Part shown: positions 46,737-54,914 of the stretch, one piece after another
How the letters are laid out: each line of letters opens with the position of its first letter
Position numbering within the stretch: the first letter of the stretch is position 1
NCBI RefSeq assembly: GCF_021283545.2
Contig: NZ_CP128540.1
Coordinates: forward strand, 6,298,501 to 6,362,500
From: Pseudomonas alloputida
GTDB taxonomy: Bacteria; Pseudomonadota; Gammaproteobacteria; Pseudomonadales; Pseudomonadaceae
Direction: 5' to 3'
DNA: 64,000 bases
Made by a program: the position numbers and the translations under genes
The notes under the pieces: generated by a model
What the model saw: only the letters and a program-made list of their open reading frames with translations
What the model was told of the DNA's origin: nothing
Databases searched by the model: none

Positions 46737-47408
46737 ATGACAGACGCATTGAACTGGAAACCCGCCGCAACCCCCCAGGCCGAACCCATTGAAGGCCGCT
46801 TCATCCGCCTGGAGAAGCTCGATCCGGGGCGCCATGGCGAAGACCTCTGGGAGGCACTGCAGGGTCCGGCCTCCGATCCGGTGCTGTGGGACTACCTGCC
46901 CTACGGCCCGTTCGCCGAACGCGCCGCCTTCGACCGCTGGCTGGAAGGCAACGCTGCTGGCCGCGACCCGCTTTTCTACACCGTCATCGACCGCGCCAGT
47001 GGCCAGGCCCAAGGCATCCTCAGCCTGATGTCGATCGTGCCTGAACACGGCCGGATCGAGATCGGCCACATTGCCTTCGGTGCCGCCATGCAGCGCACGC
47101 CCAAGGGTACCGAGGCGGTGTACCTGCTGGGCAAGCTGGGCTTCGCGCTGGGTAATCGACGGCTGGAGTGGAAGTGCAATAACGCCAACGCCCGCTCCAA
47201 ACGTGCGGCAGAGCGATTCGGCTTCGTCTACGAAGGGGTGTTCCGCAAGCACCTGGTGGTGAAGGACCATAACCGCGATACGGCGTGGTATTCGATTACC
47301 GATGATGAATGGCCGGCGGTGGCTGCCGGGTTTGAGCGGTGGTTGAGTGAAGAGAACCAGCAGCCGGGTGGCCAGGTGGAAAGCCTTGAGATGTGCCGCA
47401 AAGGTTGA
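46737..47408 (+). CDS. GNAT family N-acetyltransferase (RimJ/RimL-like)
   Basis: 223 residues from ATG 46737, 7 bases after the previous acetyltransferase gene. GRIEIGHIAFGAAMQRTPKG and LEWKCNNANARSKRAAERFG mark the RimJ/RimL-type GNAT branch, which acetylates protein N-termini or small amines. Third gene of the unit controlled, presumably, by the divergent MocR protein. Confidence 0.87.
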   Translation: MTDALNWKPAATPQAEPIEGRFIRLEKLDPGRHGEDLWEALQGPASDPVLWDYLPYGPFAERAAFDRWLEGNAAGRDPLFYTVIDRASGQAQGILSLMSIVPEHGRIEIGHIAFGAAMQRTPKGTEAVYLLGKLGFALGNRRLEWKCNNANARSKRAAERFGFVYEGVFRKHLVVKDHNRDTAWYSITDDEWPAVAAGFERWLSEENQQPGGQVESLEMCRKG

Positions 47409-47469
47409 GCGGTGTGCTGAATCAGCTCCTACAAGGGATGCGCGTTGTGAGGTGCGGGTGAGTCCGGCA

Positions 47470-47495
47470 CAAAAAAAGGGGAGCATCCGCTCCCC
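47470..47495 (-). terminator. Intrinsic terminator of the pyruvate carboxylase operon
   Basis: GGGGAGC/GCTCCCC stem with a 4-base loop followed on the minus strand by seven T, 33 bases past the stop. Confidence 0.95.
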
Positions 47496-47527
47496 AGAGG
47501 TTAACCACTTGTAGATGAGGGCTTAAA

Positions 47528-49336
47528 TCAGCCCTCGATCTCGATCAGGATCTCACCCGGCGTCACGCGATCACCCTTGGCCACATGGATGGCCACGACC
47601 TTACCGGCGATGGCCGCCTGCACTTCGGTTTCCATCTTCATGGCTTCGGTGATCAGGACCGCCTGGCCGGCCTTGACCATGTCACCTTCCTTGACCAGCA
47701 CATCAACGATGTTCCCTGGCATGGTGGTGCTCACGTGGCCAGGGTCGGTCGCTTGCTTGCGCTTGCTGCCGCCACCGCTGACGAACTCGTTGAGTGGCTC
47801 GAATACCACTTCCTCCGGCATGCCGTCGATCGACAGATAGAAGTGACGCTTGCCTTCGGCCTTCACGCCCACACCGGTGATGTCGACGCGGTAGGTTTCG
47901 CCGTGTACGTCGATCACGAACTCGGTCGGCACGCCTTCACCGCCTGGGGCAGCCACGGCACCGGCTTCCGGAATCGGCAGCAGAACTTCAGGCGTCAAGG
48001 TGCCAGCTTCGCGTTCTTCGAGGAACTTGCGGCCAATGTCCGGGAACATGGCAAGGGTCAGCACGTCTTCTTCGCAACGGGCCAGGGCACCGATGTCGCT
48101 ACGCAACTTGGCCATTTCCGGCTTCAGCAGGTCAGCCGGGCGCACATCGATCACTTCTTCGCTGCCGATAGCCTGGCGACGCAGTTGCTCGTTGACCACA
48201 CCCGGGGCCTTGCCATAGCCACCTTGCAGGTACAGCTTCACCTCATTGGTGATGGTTTTGTAGCGCTCACCCGCCAGCACGTTGAAGAACGCCTGGGTGC
48301 CGACGATCTGCGAGGTCGGGGTGACCAGTGGCGGGAAGCCGAGGTCTTCACGCACACGCGGGATTTCGGCCAGCACTTCGTTCATGCGGTTGAGGGCGCC
48401 CTGCTCCTTGAGCTGGTTGGCCAGGTTGGAAATCATGCCGCCCGGTACCTGGTTGACCTGCACCCGGGTGTCTACCGCGGTGAACTCGCTTTCGAACTGG
48501 TGGTACTTCTTGCGCACAGCGTAGAAGTACAAGCCGATCTCCTGCAGAAGCTCCAGGTCCAGGCCGGTGTCGAACTCGCTGCCCTTGAGTGCAGCAACCA
48601 TCGACTCGGTACCCGGATGGCTGGTGCCCCAGGCGAAGCTGGAGATGGCGGTGTCGATGTGGTCCGCGCCATTTTCCACGGCCTTCAGCTGGCACATGGC
48701 TGCCAGGCCGGCGGTATCGTGGGAGTGAATGAACACCGGCAGCGACTGTTCTGCCTTCAGCGCCTTGACCAGCTCGCCAGTGGCGAACGGGGTCAGCAGG
48801 CCGGCCATGTCCTTGATCGCCACCGAGTCGCAACCCATGGCTTCCATCTGCTTGGCCTGGTTCACGAAGGCTTCGATGGTGTGTACCGGGCTGGTGGTGT
48901 AAGCGATGGTGCCCTGGGCGTGCTTGCCGGCGGCCTTGACCGCTTCGATGGCCACGCGCAGGTTACGCACGTCGTTCATGGCGTCGAAAATGCGGAACAC
49001 ATCGATGCCGTTGACCGCCGCCTTGGCGACGAAGGCCTTGACCACGTCGTCGCTGTAATGACGGTAGCCCAACAGGTTCTGGCCGCGCAGCAGCATTTGC
49101 AGGCGGGTGTTTGGCAGCGCTGCGCGCAGCTTGCGCAGGCGCTCCCACGGGTCTTCCTTGAGGAAGCGCACGCAGGCGTCGAAGGTTGCACCACCCCAGA
49201 CTTCCAGCGACCAGTAGCCAACCTTGTCGAGCTTGTCGCAGATCGGCAGCATGTCTTCGGTACGCATGCGGGTAGCCAGCAGGGACTGGTGAGCGTCGCG
49301 CAGGATCGTGTCGGTTACGTGAATTTTCTTGGACAT
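47528..49336 (-). CDS. pycB: Pyruvate carboxylase subunit B (carboxyltransferase plus biotin carrier; OadA-like)
   Basis: 602 residues. Carboxyltransferase TIM barrel (about 5-290, DTILRDAHQSLLATRMRTED), conserved PYC_OADA domain (about 310-480) and C-terminal biotinyl domain (about 530-602) with the EAMKMET site, Lys near 567. Often annotated oadA, but no Na+-pump beta/gamma subunits are present and the partner is a biotin carboxylase, so pyruvate carboxylation to oxaloacetate is more likely. ATG 49336 with AGGA upstream; 11 bases after pycA. Confidence 0.9.
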   Translation of the reverse strand: MSKKIHVTDTILRDAHQSLLATRMRTEDMLPICDKLDKVGYWSLEVWGGATFDACVRFLKEDPWERLRKLRAALPNTRLQMLLRGQNLLGYRHYSDDVVKAFVAKAAVNGIDVFRIFDAMNDVRNLRVAIEAVKAAGKHAQGTIAYTTSPVHTIEAFVNQAKQMEAMGCDSVAIKDMAGLLTPFATGELVKALKAEQSLPVFIHSHDTAGLAAMCQLKAVENGADHIDTAISSFAWGTSHPGTESMVAALKGSEFDTGLDLELLQEIGLYFYAVRKKYHQFESEFTAVDTRVQVNQVPGGMISNLANQLKEQGALNRMNEVLAEIPRVREDLGFPPLVTPTSQIVGTQAFFNVLAGERYKTITNEVKLYLQGGYGKAPGVVNEQLRRQAIGSEEVIDVRPADLLKPEMAKLRSDIGALARCEEDVLTLAMFPDIGRKFLEEREAGTLTPEVLLPIPEAGAVAAPGGEGVPTEFVIDVHGETYRVDITGVGVKAEGKRHFYLSIDGMPEEVVFEPLNEFVSGGGSKRKQATDPGHVSTTMPGNIVDVLVKEGDMVKAGQAVLITEAMKMETEVQAAIAGKVVAIHVAKGDRVTPGEILIEIEG

Positions 49337-49347
49337 TATAGGGTTCC

Positions 49348-50763
49348 TCACAGGCCTGCGTGGGCGGCGATGGCGGCGGCGATGGCCAGGGCCAGCTCTT
49401 CGGGTTTGCGCTTGATCGAGTAGTTGGTCAATTCAGGGTGGCTTTCGACAAAGCTGGTATTGAACTGGCCGCTACGGAATTCCGGATTGCGCAGGATTTC
49501 CTGGTAGTACGCGGCGGTGGTCTTCACCCCTTGCACGCGCATGTCGTCCAGGGCCCGCAGGCCGCGGTCCATGGCTTCTTCCCAGGTCAACGCCCACACC
49601 ACCAGTTTCAGGCACATGGAGTCGTAGAACGGTGGAATGGTATAGCCGGTGTAGATCGCCGTGTCGGTGCGCACGCCCGGGCCGCCGGGGGCGTAGTAAC
49701 GGGTGATCTTGCCGAAGCTGGGCAGGAAGTTGTTTTTCGGGTCTTCAGCATTGATACGGAACTGCAGGGCGTAGCCGCGGTGCTGAATGTCTTCCTGCTT
49801 GACCGACAGTGGCAGCCCCGAGGCGATGCGGATCTGCTCACGAACGATGTCGATACCGGTGATTTCCTCGGTAATAGTGTGTTCCACCTGCACCCGGGTG
49901 TTCATTTCCATGAAGTACACTTCGCCATCGGCGAGCAGGAACTCCACGGTACCGGCGTTCTCGTAATTCACCGCTTTGGCCGCACGCACCGCCAGGTCGC
50001 CGATGTAGGCGCGCTGCTCAGGAGTGAGCTGTGGGCTGGGGGCAATTTCGATGAGCTTCTGGTTACGGCGCTGGATAGAGCAGTCGCGCTCGAACAGGTG
50101 CACTACGTTACCGAAGCTGTCACCGAGAATTTGCGCCTCGATGTGCTTAGGGTTGACGATGCATTTCTCCAGGAACACTTCGGCCGAACCGAATGCCTTG
50201 GTCGCCTCGGAAATGACCCGTGGGAAGTTCTGTTCCAGTTCTTCGCGGCTATTGCAACGGCGAATACCACGGCCGCCACCACCGGAGGTGGCCTTGAGCA
50301 TCACCGGATAACCGATGCGGTCACCTTCGCTCAGGGCTTCATGAATATCGGCAACGTTACCTTCGGTGCCCGGGGTTACCGGCACACCGGCGGCGATCAT
50401 GGTGCGGCGCGCTTCGGTCTTGTCGCCCATACGGCGAATCACGTCGGCGGCCGGGCCGATGAACTTGATCCCGCGCTCGGCGCAAATTTCTGCCAGTTCA
50501 GCGTTTTCCGAAAGGAAACCGTAGCCTGGGTGCAGGGCATCACAGCCGGTTTCCACAGCCAGGTTCACCAGCTTGCGCGGGTTGAGGTAACCGGCCAGCG
50601 GCTCGGCACCGATGCTGTGTGCTTCGTCAGCGCGCTTGACGTGCAAGGCATGCCGGTCGGCGTCGGAAAAGATCGCTACCGAGCGAATGCCCATCTCGGC
50701 GCAAGCACGCACGATCCGAACTGCGATTTCACCTCGGTTGGCGATCAGGATTTTTTTTATCAC
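49348..50763 (-). CDS. pycA: Pyruvate carboxylase subunit A (biotin carboxylase)
   Basis: 471 residues, ATP-grasp biotin carboxylase: KKILIANRGEIAVRI start, KATSGGGGRGIRR glycine loop, EMNTRVQVEHTITE catalytic segment and ALQFRINAEDP. It carboxylates the biotin on PycB. Translation starts with GTG at 50763 and codons 2-5 contain a run of eight A, unusual in this GC-rich genome. Divergent from the LysR gene, whose orthologue in P. aeruginosa (PycR, by recall) regulates it. Confidence 0.9.
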   Translation of the reverse strand: MIKKILIANRGEIAVRIVRACAEMGIRSVAIFSDADRHALHVKRADEAHSIGAEPLAGYLNPRKLVNLAVETGCDALHPGYGFLSENAELAEICAERGIKFIGPAADVIRRMGDKTEARRTMIAAGVPVTPGTEGNVADIHEALSEGDRIGYPVMLKATSGGGGRGIRRCNSREELEQNFPRVISEATKAFGSAEVFLEKCIVNPKHIEAQILGDSFGNVVHLFERDCSIQRRNQKLIEIAPSPQLTPEQRAYIGDLAVRAAKAVNYENAGTVEFLLADGEVYFMEMNTRVQVEHTITEEITGIDIVREQIRIASGLPLSVKQEDIQHRGYALQFRINAEDPKNNFLPSFGKITRYYAPGGPGVRTDTAIYTGYTIPPFYDSMCLKLVVWALTWEEAMDRGLRALDDMRVQGVKTTAAYYQEILRNPEFRSGQFNTSFVESHPELTNYSIKRKPEELALAIAAAIAAHAGL

Positions 50764-50952
50764 TGGAGTCTTCCCAAAGCCGTAGGAACAGTCGAGCCGG
50801 TTCTACCGGTCGGCGCGTGACCAGACGTTGCTAGCCAGTCGCGTATTCACCCTAGCGCTGTAGGTCGATAAACAAAAATCAATATTTGTTAGAGGCTGTA
50901 TTAGCAAAAGCTTATAGTTGGGTAACAAGGTGTTGCCGACGAGCTGATTAAA

Positions 50953-51915
50953 ATGCGTAAGTCCTTGATGCGTATGACATTGCGTCAACTCCAGATCTTT
51001 AACGAGGTGTGCGATTTGCGGTCGTACAGCCGTGCTGCGGAGGAGATGGCGCTGACGCAACCCGCCGTTAGTCTACAGATCCGCCAGCTTGAAGAGCTGA
51101 TTGGCCAGCCATTGTTCGAGTACGTGGGCAAGAAGCTCTACCTGACCGAGGCGGCCGAGGCCCTGCAGCGCGCCAGCCACGATATCTTCGGGCGCCTGGA
51201 GAGCCTGGACATGCAGCTGTCGGACATGCAGGGCTCACTGCAGGGTCAGTTGAAACTGGCGATCGAGTCCAGTGCCAAGTACTTCGTGCCACACCTGTTC
51301 GCCGCCTTCAAGCAGCGTCACCCGGAAGTCAACCTGACCCTGACGGTGGTCAATCGTGCCCAAGCCATCCGCCGTCTTTCCGATAACCGCGACGACCTGA
51401 TCATCATGTCGATGGTGCCGCAAGACATGGGCCTGGAGTTTCTGCCGTTCCTCAACAACCCGATCGTTGCGGTTGCGCCGCCACAGCACCCGCTGTGCAA
51501 GCTGGAGCAGTTGCGCATGCAGGACCTGGAGCCTCATACCCTGCTGGTCCGCGAGCAAGGTTCGGGAACACGCAAGGCGTGCGAAGAGTACTTCAAGGAC
51601 AAGCGCGTGCATTTCGCCCAGACGCTTGAAGTAGCCTCGGCCGATGCCCAGCGCGAATGCGTGATCGCCGGGCTGGGGATCGCCCTGTTGACCCGTCACG
51701 CCGTCAACCTGGAATTGGCTACCGGGATGCTGAAGGAATTACCGGTCGAGGAGCTACCGCTGTACCGTAGCTGGTGCGTGGTGCAGGCCAAGGCCAAGCG
51801 GCAGTCACCGGTGGCCTTGGCGTTTCTTGCATTCATACGCGGCGAACGTGCTCTTATCAGCGCGCTTGTTGAACGTTTTTCGGGGAAGTTGCCGCCGACG
51901 ACTGCCATACCGTGA
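50953..51915 (+). CDS. pycR: LysR-family regulator of the pyruvate carboxylase genes (PycR-like)
   Basis: 320 residues. HTH at about 8-70 (LRSYSRAAEEMALTQPAVSL) and substrate-binding domain (about 95-300). Divergent from pycA with about 190 bases between. The start may be ATG 50953 or ATG 50968. Its 3' end overlaps a small convergent gene by 59 bases. Confidence 0.8.
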   Translation: MRKSLMRMTLRQLQIFNEVCDLRSYSRAAEEMALTQPAVSLQIRQLEELIGQPLFEYVGKKLYLTEAAEALQRASHDIFGRLESLDMQLSDMQGSLQGQLKLAIESSAKYFVPHLFAAFKQRHPEVNLTLTVVNRAQAIRRLSDNRDDLIIMSMVPQDMGLEFLPFLNNPIVAVAPPQHPLCKLEQLRMQDLEPHTLLVREQGSGTRKACEEYFKDKRVHFAQTLEVASADAQRECVIAGLGIALLTRHAVNLELATGMLKELPVEELPLYRSWCVVQAKAKRQSPVALAFLAFIRGERALISALVERFSGKLPPTTAIP

Positions 51916-52075
51916 GTGCTTGCAGCTCGGGGTAGTCCGCCAGGTCGCGGAGCAATTGACGTTGGTCGCAATAGCTCTCGATCGCGCGGCGGTATTCCAT
52001 ACGGCGCTGATCCTTTTCCTGCTGCTTGCGAGCCTTGGCGTTGGGTTGGTACGTACCGTCGAAGTCACGAGCCAT
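51857..52075 (-). CDS. Small basic/acidic conserved protein (PA3496-like family, tentative)
   Basis: 72 residues, highly charged: MARDFDGTYQPNAKARKQQ, then a helical segment RRAIESYCDQRQLLRDLADY. ATG at 52075 has GGAG seven bases upstream on the minus strand. The family name is a tentative recall. Its C-terminal 19 codons overlap the end of pycR on the other strand. Confidence 0.65.
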   Translation of the reverse strand: MARDFDGTYQPNAKARKQQEKDQRRMEYRRAIESYCDQRQLLRDLADYPELQALTVWQSSAATSPKNVQQAR

Positions 52076-52176
52076 TGCCTGTCTCCCAGATAGTATGCGG
52101 GAGTTTCAGACTGGCCTTGATGGTTTACCGTTTGGCGGTGGAATGGTGACAGAATCGTGAATTTTCACTGCCTGTA

Positions 52177-52273
52177 CCGGCCTCTTCGCGGGCTTGCCCC
52201 GTTCACACAGGAATTGCACCGATTTATAGAAGTGCACAGTACCTGTGGGAGCGGGCAAGCCCGCGAACAGGCC
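52177..52273. repeat. Inverted REP pair
   Basis: CCGGCCTCTTCGCGGGCTTG arm (right part degraded) and facing GGGAGCGGGCAAGCCCGCG arm, between two minus-strand genes. Confidence 0.85.
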
Positions 52274-52287
52274 AGTACAGGTTGAAT

Positions 52288-53154
52288 TCAGTCGTCGGTA
52301 GCCTTGATCGACTTGGGCGACAGACGCAAGCTGCGCAAGCTGCGTTTCACGCTCTTCAGGTGGTTGACCAGGCTAGGCCCGCGCGCCATGGCAACGCCCA
52401 TGGCCAGCACGTCGATCACCACCAGGTGGGCAATACGCGAGGTCAGTGGGGTGTAGATCTCGGTGTCTTCATGCACGTCGATCGCCAGGTTGACCGTCGA
52501 TAGCTCGGCCAGCGGCGTCTGGCTGGGGCACAGGGTAATCAGGTTGGCGCCGCTCTCACGCACCAGGTTGGCAGTGATCAGCAGGTCCTTGGAACGGCCC
52601 GACTGGGAAATACACACCGCCACATCGCCCGGTTTCAGGGTAACGGCCGACATCGCTTGCATGTGGGGGTCGGAATACGCTGCCGCGCTGAGCAGCAGGC
52701 GGAAGAACTTGTGCTGGGCATCGGCCGCAACCGCACCGGACGCGCCAAAGCCATAGAACTCTACCCGCTGCGCCTGGGCCATGGCGCTCACGGCTTGTTG
52801 CAGCGCCTGCGGATCAAGGTGCTCGCGCACTTCCATCAGGGTGTGCAGGGTGGTGTCGAAGATCTTCAGGCTGTAGTCGGCGACCGAATCGTCTTCGTGG
52901 ATGGCGAACTGACCGAAGCTGGCCCCGGCAGCCAGGCTTTGCGCCAGCTTCAGCTTCAGGTCCTGGAAGCCCGAGCAGCCAATGGCCCGGCAGAAACGCA
53001 CGATGGTCGGCTCACTGATACCCACGCTGTGCGCCAAATCGGCCATGGAGCTGTGCATGACGGCAGCCGGGTCGAGCAGCACGTGGTCGGCCACTTTCAG
53101 TTCCGATTTGCGCAGCAAGTGGCGCGATTGGGCGATATGTTGCAACAGATTCAC
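52288..53154 (-). CDS. RpiR-family regulator, HexR-like
   Basis: 288 residues. N-terminal RpiR HTH (about 1-77, with SVGISEPTIVRFCRAIGC) and SIS sugar-phosphate-binding domain (about 115-250, with VEFYGFGASGAVA and CISQSGRSKDLL). HexR senses 2-keto-3-deoxy-6-phosphogluconate and represses glucose-6-phosphate metabolism genes; this protein is divergent from a zwf gene around a HexR-type palindrome. P. putida also has a hexR-zwf pair elsewhere (recall), so this is probably a paralog. Start GTG at 53154. Confidence 0.85.
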   Translation of the reverse strand: MNLLQHIAQSRHLLRKSELKVADHVLLDPAAVMHSSMADLAHSVGISEPTIVRFCRAIGCSGFQDLKLKLAQSLAAGASFGQFAIHEDDSVADYSLKIFDTTLHTLMEVREHLDPQALQQAVSAMAQAQRVEFYGFGASGAVAADAQHKFFRLLLSAAAYSDPHMQAMSAVTLKPGDVAVCISQSGRSKDLLITANLVRESGANLITLCPSQTPLAELSTVNLAIDVHEDTEIYTPLTSRIAHLVVIDVLAMGVAMARGPSLVNHLKSVKRSLRSLRLSPKSIKATDD

Positions 53155-53198
53155 AGGCGGGACTCGGTTATGATCGGCTTGCCGGGTTGTAGCTTTCT

Positions 53199-53213
53199 TG
53201 TAGTTATACTACA
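53199..53213. promoter_or_regulatory. HexR-type operator
   Basis: TGTAGTTATACTACA, a perfect 15-bp palindrome (6-bp arms, 3-bp centre) matching the TGTARTNNNAYTACA form known for HexR. It lies in the divergent gap, 45 bases from the regulator start and 45 bases from the zwf start. Confidence 0.8.
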
Positions 53214-53257
53214 TGGACGCCAACCCGCCCAGTTAAACGAACGTGGAGAGTGGTGGT

Positions 53258-54700
53258 TTGACTATTCCTTGCGACATTCTGGTCTTCGGCGGCACCGGTG
53301 ATCTGGCCCTGCACAAATTGCTTCCGGCGCTCTACCACCTGTTTCGCGAGGCCCGTCTGAACCCTGCCGTGCGGGTCATCGCACTGGCCAGGCGCAACCT
53401 GCCACGCATCGACTATCTGAAGCTCGCCGAACGCCATTGTCGGGCGCAGATTGCCCGCAGCGACTTCGACGAAGAGGTGTGGCAGCGGTTTTCCGCACGG
53501 GTCGACTACTTCCCGATGGATGCTTCACAGAGCGCCGACTTCGGCCGCCTGGCACGCTACCTGGGCGAACCCGGTGGACTGACACGCATCTTCTACCTGG
53601 CCACCGCTCCCAACCTGTTCGTGCCGATTGCCAACCACCTGCGCATTGCCGGACTGGCCGACACCGAAGCGCGCATCGTGCTGGAAAAACCGATCGGCCA
53701 TTCGCTGGAATCGGCCACTGCCATCAATGAAGCGATTGGCACGGTGTTCGAAGAAAGACAGGTGTTCCGCATCGACCACTACCTGGGCAAGGAAACCGTG
53801 CAGAACCTGATGGCCCTGCGTTTTGCCAATGCCCTGCTGGAGCCGGTGTGGCGCAACAACCAGGTCGACCATGTCCAGATCAGCGTTTGCGAGACACTGG
53901 GCGTAGAAAACCGCGGTGCCTACTACGATCGCGCCGGGGCTATTCGCGACATGCTGCAGAACCACCTGCTGCAGCTGCTGTGCCTGGTGGCCATGGAGCC
54001 ACCCGCGCAATTCGAGGCAGAGGCGGTACGCGACGAAAAGGTGAAAATCCTGCGCGCCCTCAAGCCGATCACCGGCCAGGATGTGCAGGACAAGACGGTA
54101 CGCGGCCAATATGGGGCCGGGCGTATCGGCGGCCAGGAAGTGCCGGCCTACTACTTTGAAAAGGACGTCGACAACGACAGCGATACCGAAACTTTCGTGG
54201 CCATCGAGGCGCATATCGACAACTGGCGCTGGGCGGGCGTGCCTTTCTATCTGCGCACCGGCAAACGCATGGCGCGGCGCGCTTCGCAGATCGTCATCCA
54301 GTTCAAGCCAGTGCCTCACGAACTGTTCAGCGGCGGCCAGGTCAACCAGTTGCTGATACAGCTGCAACCGGACGAACGCATCAGCCTGCGCATGATGACC
54401 AAGAGCCCAGGCAAGGGCATGCGCCTGGAACCCGTGGACCTGGACCTTAATCTGGCCCAGGTGTTCAGCCAGACTCGCCGCTGGGAAGCCTACGAGCGTC
54501 TGCTGCTGGATGTGCTCGAAGGTGATTCGACACTGTTCATGCGCCGCGATGAAGTGGAAGCAGCCTGGGCTTGGGTAGATCCAATCATCAAGGGCTGTGA
54601 AGAGCACTTCCAGGCGCCCCGCCCCTACCCGGCTGGCAGTTTCGGGCCCGAACAAGCCAACAGCCTGCTCGCCAGGCATGGCAGGCACTGGCATGGCTGA
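53258..54700 (+). CDS. zwf: Glucose-6-phosphate 1-dehydrogenase
   Basis: 480 residues from TTG 53258; the upstream GTG 53243 is the alternative. FGGTGDLALHKLLPALYHL nucleotide loop, RIDHYLGKE active-site segment (about 175-183) and RTGKRMARR. Oxidises glucose-6-phosphate to 6-phosphogluconolactone, feeding the Entner-Doudoroff and pentose phosphate routes. No pgl or eda follows, unlike the main zwf cluster of pseudomonads. Confidence 0.95.
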   Translation: MTIPCDILVFGGTGDLALHKLLPALYHLFREARLNPAVRVIALARRNLPRIDYLKLAERHCRAQIARSDFDEEVWQRFSARVDYFPMDASQSADFGRLARYLGEPGGLTRIFYLATAPNLFVPIANHLRIAGLADTEARIVLEKPIGHSLESATAINEAIGTVFEERQVFRIDHYLGKETVQNLMALRFANALLEPVWRNNQVDHVQISVCETLGVENRGAYYDRAGAIRDMLQNHLLQLLCLVAMEPPAQFEAEAVRDEKVKILRALKPITGQDVQDKTVRGQYGAGRIGGQEVPAYYFEKDVDNDSDTETFVAIEAHIDNWRWAGVPFYLRTGKRMARRASQIVIQFKPVPHELFSGGQVNQLLIQLQPDERISLRMMTKSPGKGMRLEPVDLDLNLAQVFSQTRRWEAYERLLLDVLEGDSTLFMRRDEVEAAWAWVDPIIKGCEEHFQAPRPYPAGSFGPEQANSLLARHGRHWHG

Positions 54701-54856
54701 ATGGCCTGCGCGATGGCGCGATCTTTAATCTGATACAGCAGCAGATGAAGTGCGAAGGTGAGAAATCCATAAGGTGAAGGCCATCGCCTGACCATGCCTC
54801 AGCCAGCTTGCGCAAGCCGTGACCTGGCCCCGGACCGATGAGCGGGATGCCGCCAG

Positions 54857-54872
54857 GTGAATATTCATACAG
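54857..54872 (+). promoter_or_regulatory. Candidate LexA box upstream of uvrD
   Basis: GTGAATATTCATACAG fits CTG-N10-CAG except for the first base, with AT-rich centre. It ends 42 bases before the uvrD start. SOS control of uvrD is established in E. coli; here it is inferred. Confidence 0.55.
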
Positions 54873-54914
54873 TAGATATTTGCCCCTTACCCGGCATCGC
54901 CCTAGAATGGCCCG

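Noticed and set aside
47418..47440. REP-like fragment after the second acetyltransferase gene
   Set aside because: Only a short CAGCTCCTACAAGGG match remains, without the palindromic core.
47585..49423. 612-codon plus-strand open frame over pycB
   Set aside because: Antisense shadow of the OadA-like gene; no ribosome binding site or domain.
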